Assembly (NCBI RefSeq): GCF_040802235.1
Contig: NC_133169.1
Location: 44,647,034 to 44,711,033 of the forward strand
Length of the DNA stretch: 64,000 bases
Reading direction: 5' to 3'
Source of the DNA: Manis javanica
Taxonomy: Eukaryota > Chordata > Mammalia > Pholidota > Manidae
This document shows, piece after piece, positions 57,086-64,000 of the stretch. The notes below the pieces were generated by a model. That model was not told the DNA's origin and did not search any database. It saw only the letters and a list, made by a program, of their open reading frames with translations. A program made the position numbers and the translations under genes. Each line of letters starts with the position of its first letter. The stretch's first letter is position 1.

Positions 57086-57520
57086 TGTAAAGGAATGCAG
57101 GAAACACCCTAGAGCGAGAGCCACCCAGTTTCAATAGAAAATACTCGAGGCTAACATTCCTAAACCCTGCCCTAAGCTAGATAACTAGGAGTGGGCAACC
57201 CCCTGGGAACGAAACTCGTGATAAGTCATTAAGGAATGCTTGTGCAAAGGTCAGGCAAGTGGCGTGTACCCGTTTCAATTTTATTGGCTAAAGTATGGGA
57301 TGTGTCTTAAATTTATTGGTTGTGGTAATGTGGCTGTGAAAATCCTATATAATCTATACCTAAAGTTGCTTGGGGGTCAGCAGCTCGGACTCTACCTGCG
57401 TGTCAGGGGAGGTGCTGTCGGCCCCAGCTAGCTGGCTGAATAAAGACTTTGCTTGGATTTACATCTCCATGCCCGTGCGGTTTGTTCTCTGGAGAGGCCT
57501 CGGAGTCCAGGACCCTAACA
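57086..57520 (+). repeat. 5' LTR of provirus C
   Basis: 435 bp, TGTAAAGG...CTAACA. Promoter box CTATATAATC at about 57345 and AATAAA at 57439-57444. The solitary LTR at 30030 belongs to the same family. Confidence 0.93.
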
Positions 57521-57523
57521 TTT

Positions 57524-57541
57524 TGGGGGCTCGTATGGGAT
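57524..57541 (+). other. Primer binding site, tRNA-Pro type with two changes
   Basis: TGGGGGCTCGTATGGGAT differs from the tRNA-Pro complement at two adjacent positions. Confidence 0.88.
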
Positions 57542-58230
57542 TCGAGCGACTTTCCCGAGAACAAGGGACGGCTGGAGGCAAGGTCCAATTGTCTGGACAG
57601 GGCAGTGTAATTCGAGGGTCACCCCCTCTTGTCTCCATAAATCCAGTATAAAGCGGGAGTCACCATCCCGTGTCTGGTCTCAGGTTAGTGATTCCAAGCA
57701 AGGAAGTCCGGGTTGGTAGTCCCGGCCCCCAGGTTAGTGACCCTGGGTGAAGCCCAGGTAACCAATCCTGGCCCTAAGGTCCAAGTGATTCGGTCTTAGG
57801 AAGGGAAGTTCAATCGGCAGGAACCTGGCGCCTGAGGAGGAAAGGATCGAGCTCGTCACCCTGCGGCAGTCTGAGTGGATGCCTTTTGGGAGAATCACGA
57901 GAGTTTTTGAGGATCCTGAAAGTGGTGAGTGTGGTGCGCACCATAGTGAGAGAAGGATCGGTCCAAGCGAGTGCGATCAAATGTGGTGTGTGTGTTTGGT
58001 GATATTGTTGATTGTTTTATTGTGTTTTGGTTTATATTTCTTTTTGCGCTTTTCCCTTTAAGTTTCTCTTACTCTGAGGCACTCCTGTTCCTGTTCTTTC
58101 CGTCCCTCCTTTCTGCCACTAAATTATTCCTCTGCAGGCATGGGTCAGGCAATTAAGAGCCATTAGGGTGCCCGCCGCTACAAGACTCCCGTGACAGGAT
58201 AAGGGGGTCACAGCCGCGAATCCCAGATAA
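57542..58230 (+). other. Provirus C leader between primer site and Gag
   Basis: Non-coding leader matching that of provirus B. A splice donor and packaging signal are expected but not located. Short frames (57879-58061, 57971-58156) are not supported as genes. Confidence 0.6.
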
Positions 58231-58356
58231 ATTCGCGTCCCCCACAGAAGAAAAAACTGTGCAATGACAGGCACCCATTCACAAGCACATACACCAGTCA
58301 TCTTGTTTAAAGTGGCACTTCTACCTTTCACCTTTGTCTTCCTTGTATTTTTCACC
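58231..58356 (+). other. In-frame leader upstream of Gag (glycoGag-like)
   Basis: Open in the Gag frame from after TAA 58228-58230 to MGQT, with an ATG at 58264 that gives 31 leader codons. These end in a hydrophobic run rich in phenylalanine, leucine and valine. The leader matches provirus B, where the ATG at this position is ACG and a downstream ATG is present instead. Confidence 0.5.
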
Positions 58357-59801
58357 ATGGGCCAGACTCAGGCTACTCATAAAGGTCTGATCCTTTTCCA
58401 GTTTTCTGAAGGTCAAGGCTCGATATCTTTTGCTCAGCTGAGTGGCCCTCCTTTGGAGTGGGCTGGCCGGCCCAAGGGTCTCTTTCCATGGACCTTACTG
58501 GCAAGGTCAAAGCCATCATCTCCCAGCCAGACCCTAAGGGCCACCCTGACCAGCTTCCCTATATTCTTATCTGGATAAATTTGGCCAAGAATCCCCCTTC
58601 CTGGCTGAGGCCTTTTTTGGTGGAGAAATCTCACACTGACCCACTAAAAACCTCCGTCTTAGTTGCCCAGGAAGATCTAAAGCCCTCTGACAGCAGGGCC
58701 ATAACCCCGAGTGCGCCACCCATTCTCCCTGACAGTTCTCCCCTCTATCCCCCTTTGCCAGTTGAGCGGTCACCCCCCTTATGAAGAGGAAGGGGGTGAA
58801 GCTGCTGGGGGGTGGGTAGAAAATGAGGCTGTGGAGCCCGGAAGCAACCAGGCGGCCACAACTTCCCCAGACTCTTCAGCAGGAGAAGGCAGGAGGCCAG
58901 AAAGAGCTTCCTCACGCTGCCCCACCCAGGCCCCATGCTGGGCACCAGGTAGAGTGGGAGGAATGCAGTTGAGGCCTCGAGGGGCAAGGGAGCAAGAAAG
59001 GGAGACCTCCACCTCAGAAGAAGCAGTGCCAGTTCTGCCCGTGCATGCCATTGGTGCAGGTGGTCTGGGCAGAGCTCAGCAATATCAGTATTGGCCCTTT
59101 TCATCTAGTGACCTTTATAATTGGAGGACTCAGAACCCTCCCTTCTTGAAGGACCCCAAATGTCTTACAGGTCTGGTGGAGTCCATTATGTTCATCCATT
59201 GTCCCACATGGGACGACTGCCAGCAGTTGCCTCTTCACAACAGAAGAGCGAGAGCGTATCCTCAATGAAGCCAGGAAAAATTTCCTCGGAGAAAATGGAA
59301 GGCCTACTACCCTCCAGCCCATCATCGACGAGGCGTTCCCACTTACGCGCCCAAACTGGGAATTCGGGATGACAGAAGGTAGGGAGCGTCTCCGGGTCTA
59401 CTGCCAGACTCTGATGACTGGTCTCCAGGCGGCCGCCAGATGGCCCACTAACTTAGCTAATGTAAAAACTATTGTTCAGGGGGAAAAGGAAAGCCCGGCC
59501 GCATATCTGGAAAGATTGTTTGATGCTTACAGGCAATATACCCCCATAAACCCAGAGGCAGAGGAACATAGATCAGCTGTAGTCCTCTCATTTATCAACC
59601 AGGCAGCCCCCCGATATCCGGAGGACACTCCACAAGTGGGATGACTTAGGAGAGATCTCTATTAGAGAAATGCTGCAGCAAGCGGAGAAAGTCTTCACCC
59701 TGTGTAAGGGATATGGGCATTGGAAGAGAGAGTACCCCAAAAGGAGGTAACAGGGAGGAGGGAACCCCACTAAGACCCTACACCTAGGAGAGGAGAATTG
59801 A
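58357..59801 (+). pseudogene. gag: Provirus C gag remnant
   Basis: MGQT at 58357. Matrix shifts frame near 58450-58470, continues in the frame 58458-58784, and shifts again into the p12-like frame 58711-59268, which carries a PPYEEE late-domain motif. Capsid is broken near 59230; the frame at 59369-59644 holds the major homology region (ESPAAYLERLFD). Beyond about 59690 the charged helix of capsid and the first NC cysteine are deleted, so EKVF runs directly into TLCKGYGHWKREY. The last knuckle cysteine is tyrosine, so the zinc knuckle is lost. TGA at 59799-59801 is the gag-pol junction codon. Confidence 0.9.
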
Positions 59802-59805
59802 TGGC

Positions 59806-62272
59806 TTGGCACCCCTCCCCGAGTCCTGGGTAACCTTGTGCGTGGAGGGGACTCCCATTGGGTTCATGGTAGATACTGGGGCACAGTATTCAGTTCTCAA
59901 CCAAGTCCATGGCCCCCTAAACCCAGGATGCACAAGTATAGTCCAGGGAGTGACAGGGTCCAAGAAATGTGCCTGGACTACTAACAGAAAAGTGGACCTA
60001 GGAAGGCATCAGGTCTCCTACTCATTCCTGGTCGTACCCCAAAGTCGGGGCGCGCATCCATTTTGAACCCAAAGGAATAAAGATCATGGACAAAGAAAGG
60101 CAGCCTCTGCAACCGGTGCATGTATTGACTCTATCCCTAGCCGATGAACATTGTCTATTTCAGGCAATTCAAGAAAAGGGGGGCCAGGGAGAGATGGACT
60201 CTTGGTTGCAGAGGTTCCCTTCTGCTTGGGCCAAAACTGGGGCAATTGGTCTCGCCAAACATCTGCCCCCGGTTATTGTTCAACTTAAAACCACAGCCCT
60301 ACCCATCCAGATCCGGCAGTATCCAATACCAGAAGAGGCTAGGAAAGGGATAGCACCCCATATCCACAGAGTATTGGAAACAGGAATCCTTAAACCCTGT
60401 CAATCTGCATGGAATACACCCCTGCTTCCAGTAAGGAAGCCTGGTAGCAGAGAATACAGACTGGTGCAGGACTTGCGAAAAGTTAATGAAAGGATAGAAG
60501 ACATTCATCCTACAGTGCCCAACCCTTACACCCTACTCAGCCACCTGCCACCCTCACATGTGTGGTATACTACTCTGGACTTGAAAGATACCTTCTTCAG
60601 CATCCCACTCTCTGAAGTTAATCAGCCTTTGTTTGCCTTTGAGTGACAGGAACCAGGGGGAGGAAAGGGCAGCTTCTGGAGTGCAGCCCTGCCCCCTGGC
60701 ACCTCAGCACAGAAGGTGGAACTTATTGCTCTCGCTGAGGCCCTGGAAAGAGCAGAAGGCAAGCCGGCCAACATCTATACAGATAGCAGGTATGCCTTTG
60801 GCACCGTCCATGTCCACAGTGCCATCTACCAGAAAAGAGGATTCCGCTCCGCGGAAGGAAAGGAACTGACGAATCTACAAGAAGTCCAAAGACTACTAGC
60901 CGCTATCGGAAAACCAAAGGCAGTGGCAGTTATACATGTACCGGGCCACCAATCAAAGAAGACACCTGAGGCCATCGGCAACAACCATGATGATGCGGAA
61001 GCTAGGAGGGCGGCCCTCTCAGACTCCCTTGCACTTGCAGCCCTCGAGATACCCATAACTGAACTGCCCACCCTGCCACCCAATCCTGAGTATTCCCCTC
61101 AGGATCTTGAGTGGATTAGGAAACAAGTCTCGGGTAAAGTGTTTGAGGAGGGAAATTGGAGTAGGGACCAAGAAGGTAGATTGATTCTGCCAGAAGCATT
61201 GGGACAGTACATGCTTGCTAATCTGCATAAGTCCACCCATCTAGGCTGGAAAAAGCTGCTCAGCCTTTTCCAGTCTGCGCAGTTGGTGTTTCCCCACCAG
61301 AATGAGGCAGCTCGACAGATCACGAAAGAATGCAGTAGCTGTGCAGTGCTAAGACCAGCCCCAAGAGGGCTGCACCTGGCAGGTACTCGGGAAAGGGGGA
61401 GGGCTCCAGGGAAGAATTGGGAAATAGACTTCACCGAAGTAAAACCAGGGAAGTATGGATACAAGTATTTTCTAGTTATGGTGGATACCTACTCAGGGTG
61501 GGTGGAGGCTTTTCCAACCAAGCATGAAACCAGCCAGGTGGTAGCAAAGAAAGTAATTGAAGAGATCATCCCCAGATAGGGGGTCCCTGAAGCCATAGGT
61601 TCCGATAACGGCCCGGCATTCATTAGCAAAATCCTGCAGGGATTAGCCCTGGCTTTGGGGGTAGATTGGAAGTTACATTGCGCTTATAACCCACAAAGCT
61701 CTGGGCAGGTAGAGAGAATGAATCGGACCTTGAAGGAGACCCTTTCTAAATTGGTATTGGAGACTGGCAGAGACTGGGTGAACCTCCTTCCCTTAGCCAT
61801 CTTCTGTGCTCGGAACTCCCCCTATGTACATGGTTTAACTCCATTTGAGATAATGTATGGGACTCCTCCGCCCATAACTCGGCGAGTGCAGCTTCCCGGG
61901 GCAGAGGACCCGGCCCCTGACTATCTGAATGTGTTGCAAGCTCTCGCTAAAGTGCAACAGGAAATCTGGCCCCTGATTAGAGCATATTATGAGGGTGGGA
62001 AGATTCCGAGCCCGGAACATGGCATAGTCCCAGGAGATGTGGTATGGGTTAGGAGATACCAAGTGAGGACTCTGGAGCCCAGGTGGAAGGGACCTTATGT
62101 TGTATTGTTTACCACCCCCACTGCTCTCAAGGTTGATGGTATTGCTCCATGGGTACACCACACCCACGTTCGGAAGGTCCTACCTCATAAAGACCCAGGG
62201 GCCCATAAGGAAGAGTGGAAGGTGCAGCAGCATCCTGCCAATCCCCTAAAACTACACCTAAGCCGAAGATGA
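59806..62272 (+). pseudogene. pol: Provirus C pol remnant (RT mostly deleted)
   Basis: Protease (59806-60066) keeps MVDTGAQYSVL but lacks its C-terminal part through a short deletion at about 60043. RT is open over 60086-60646 and stops at a TGG-to-TGA change after FAFE. About 1.1 kb that provirus B has at this point is missing, including the YVDD box and the connection domain. RNase H (from 60716; NIYTDSRYAFG) runs in the same frame into integrase. Its HHCC finger (HKSTHLGW...ECSSC) and all three catalytic acids ([23 protein letters not shown]) are intact, and the only stop is TAG at 61577-61579. The frame ends in ATGA at 62269-62272, overlapping env. Confidence 0.92.
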
Positions 62273-63926
62273 AGGGGATCCTGCTAATAAGCTCCTTAAT
62301 ATAAACCTTCACAGGAGCCACATCTGTGGAGATCAGAGGCACCAACCCCCATCAACCAAGGAACCTGACCTGGATGCTGATTGATAGTGACACTGGGGAG
62401 GTCGTCAACTCCACATGACGCATTGTGCCAATCGGAACTTGGTGGCCTCACGTGTATTTCTGCTTTCGGCAGATCAACCCCATTTACCGATCCATCCCTC
62501 CAAATGTGGCTCGCTCCCATGGGTTTTATGCTTGCCCAGGAACAGGTAAAGGAAAGCGACGTGGGGGCGACATGCCCTCTTTTGTGCCAGCTGGGACTGT
62601 GTAACCTCGAACGATTGGGATTTTAGATGGACAGTTACAAAAATCGATTCTGTCAAATTTAGTTATGTCAACAAGGGCATACCTTGTTACCAGACTATGG
62701 CCCTTTACAAAGACAAGGCTGGTGACAGAAGGGACCAGGATTGGGTAAGAGTTCAATTCACCGAGACGGGCAAAAAGACTGAGGTATTGCGCTGGATAAA
62801 CGAACTAACATGGGGGATGTTGTAGAGGACCGGGTCTGGTTCCCTCCAGGTTAGATAATCCCATGTGGGAAATGGTGCAAGCAGTAGTAGAGACTCTTAA
62901 CCACACCACTTCCTCCTCACCGATCCCTGATGGCTATGCTACCCAGGTTCACCCCCCTTCTATGAGGCAATCGGGATAAATGGCTCCTACACTATCAACA
63001 ACTCCCATCCCACTTACTGGGACGGGAAACCGTGGGGACTTACGATTGCTCAGGTCTCAGTTGCTGGCATGTTTGTGGGCATAGTCCTGATAATTCAGAA
63101 CCAGTTATGCTCTTCCTACACCTACGCCACGTGGGAACAGCATAAGTGGCTTATACCCTCCTCGAGTTGGTGGCTCTGTTCAGAGACAGGCCTCAATCCA
63201 GCACTATCCACCTCTGTGCTTAATGCTAACAGTGAGTTTTGTGTGCTTATGGCCATTTTACCTCCCTTAATGTATCATTTTCATGAGTCCCTCCTTTCTT
63301 ATTGGGAAGAACAGCCGAGTTCCCACCAGGAAAAGAGGGAGGTTGTTACCGCCCTGACCACTGGGGCCCTCTTCACCCTAGGGATGGCAGGGGCAGGCAC
63401 AGGGGTCGCAGCCCTTGTAACTTGAGAAAAGGGGCTTACAGCCCTGAGGTTGGCTGTCGACAGGGACCTAGAACAACTTTGACAGACAATATCAGACCTG
63501 GAACAATCCCTTACCTCCTTGTCAGAGGTGTTCCTACAGAACCGAAGGGGCCTGGACCTCTTGTTTTTAAGAGAAGGTGAACTGTGCTCAGCCTTAAAGG
63601 AAGAATGCTGTTTCTATGTAAACAAAACAGGTGCAGTAAGAGACTGCCTGGCCAAACTGAAGAAAGATCTAGAGAAGAGACATAAAGAATCTGAAAGTAG
63701 CGGAGGATGGTTTGAGTCTTGGTTCAAATACAAACCTTGGTTAGCTACCCTCCTCTCGGCCGTTGCAGGGCCACTGGTCATCCTGCTGTTGTTGCTTATG
63801 ATTGGCCCATGCATAATTAACAGGCTTGTTAGGTTTGTGCGGGAAAGAATTGACACTGTCCAACTTTTGGTCCTTCGTCAAAGGTATCAGGCCCTAGATG
63901 CTGCTGTGGAAGATTCCTCAGTTTGA
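62269..63926 (+). pseudogene. env: Provirus C env remnant
   Basis: Starts at ATG 62269 inside the pol stop. A TAA after about 11 codons ends the signal peptide, and SU is further broken by stops and shifts. The cleavage region reads HQEKR (about 63328), losing the first basic residue that provirus B has, and a hydrophobic fusion segment follows. TGA at about 63423 and a second stop near 63480 interrupt TM. From 63519 to 63926 TM is open: [17 protein letters not shown]6CC, a membrane anchor (about 63755-63815) and a tail with YQAL, ending in TGA. The 5' half is dead; this TM segment alone is uninterrupted. Confidence 0.9.
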
Positions 63927-63928
63927 TC

Positions 63929-63943
63929 AAGAAAAGGGGGGAA
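63929..63943 (+). other. Polypurine tract of provirus C
   Basis: AAGAAAAGGGGGGAA directly before the 3' LTR. Confidence 0.9.
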
Positions 63944-64000
63944 TGTAAAGGAATGCAGGAAACACCCTAGAGCGAGAGCCACCCAGTTTCAATAGAAAAT
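63944..64000 (+). repeat. 3' LTR of provirus C, first 57 bp
   Basis: Starts TGTAAAGGAATGC and is identical to the 5' LTR over the visible part. It is cut by the end of the window. Confidence 0.93.

Larger units (their letters stand above)
57086..64000 (+). mobile_element. Provirus C: gammaretrovirus-like ERV related to provirus B (runs off the window)
   Basis: Order LTR-PBS-gag-pol-env-PPT-LTR on the plus strand. Coding regions align with provirus B throughout, but the LTR is 435 bp and differs strongly from B's in U3. Large deletions have removed most of RT, the NC start and part of protease. Many stops are present. The 3' LTR begins at 63944 and only 57 bp are visible, so neither the target duplication nor LTR divergence can be read here. 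Confidence 0.93.

Overview
The window is mammalian nuclear DNA: AT-rich, gene-poor and built mostly from retroelements. I found no intact host protein-coding gene. LINE-1 copies of several ages, an L2, a MIR, a YAF2 processed pseudogene and class I endogenous retroviruses (ERVs) place it in a placental mammal. I see no Alu, B1/B2, Bov-tA, ERE or carnivore SINEC copies. That points to a lineage with little recent SINE activity, but the species cannot be named from the sequence alone.

Layout. 1-4.2 kb: AT-rich DNA with a retroposon ending in an (AAAT)n tail and a possible decayed coding remnant. 4.24-6.42 kb: YAF2 retrocopy between perfect 14-bp target duplications. 6.4-13.5 kb: AT-rich DNA with two old LTR-type elements. 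13.6-17 kb: an L1 with 5' UTR, ORF1, a truncated ORF2 and a 3' end. 17-28 kb: L2, a small GC-rich patch, an old LTR and three more L1-type pieces. 28.4-29.7 kb: a GC- and CpG-rich island between two 98.8%-identical 242-bp direct repeats. 30.0-30.5 kb: a near-complete solitary LTR.

31.9-38.7 kb: provirus A (+), an ERV-F-like element with a tRNA-Phe-type primer binding site and a 5-bp target duplication. Its pol lacks RNase H and integrase, and its gag is interrupted by an LTR-like block carrying a tRNA-Lys-like sequence. 42.4-51.4 kb: provirus B (-), a gammaretrovirus-like element with all gene regions, a tRNA-Pro primer site, LTRs about 2% diverged and a 4-bp target duplication, sitting inside an old L1. 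54 kb: MIR. 55.7-57.1 kb: old L1. 57.1-64 kb: provirus C (+), a relative of B. Its LTR family also includes the solitary LTR at 30 kb, and its 3' LTR is cut by the window end.

B and C share gene order and sequence: Gag with an in-frame hydrophobic leader, a UGA codon at the gag-pol junction, pol and env overlapping by ATGA, and a gamma-type Env with an immunosuppressive-type segment and CX6CC motif. Both carry many independent breaks. Neither can encode a full set of proteins, though C keeps an RNase H-integrase frame with only one internal stop and an open 136-codon Env TM-subunit frame.
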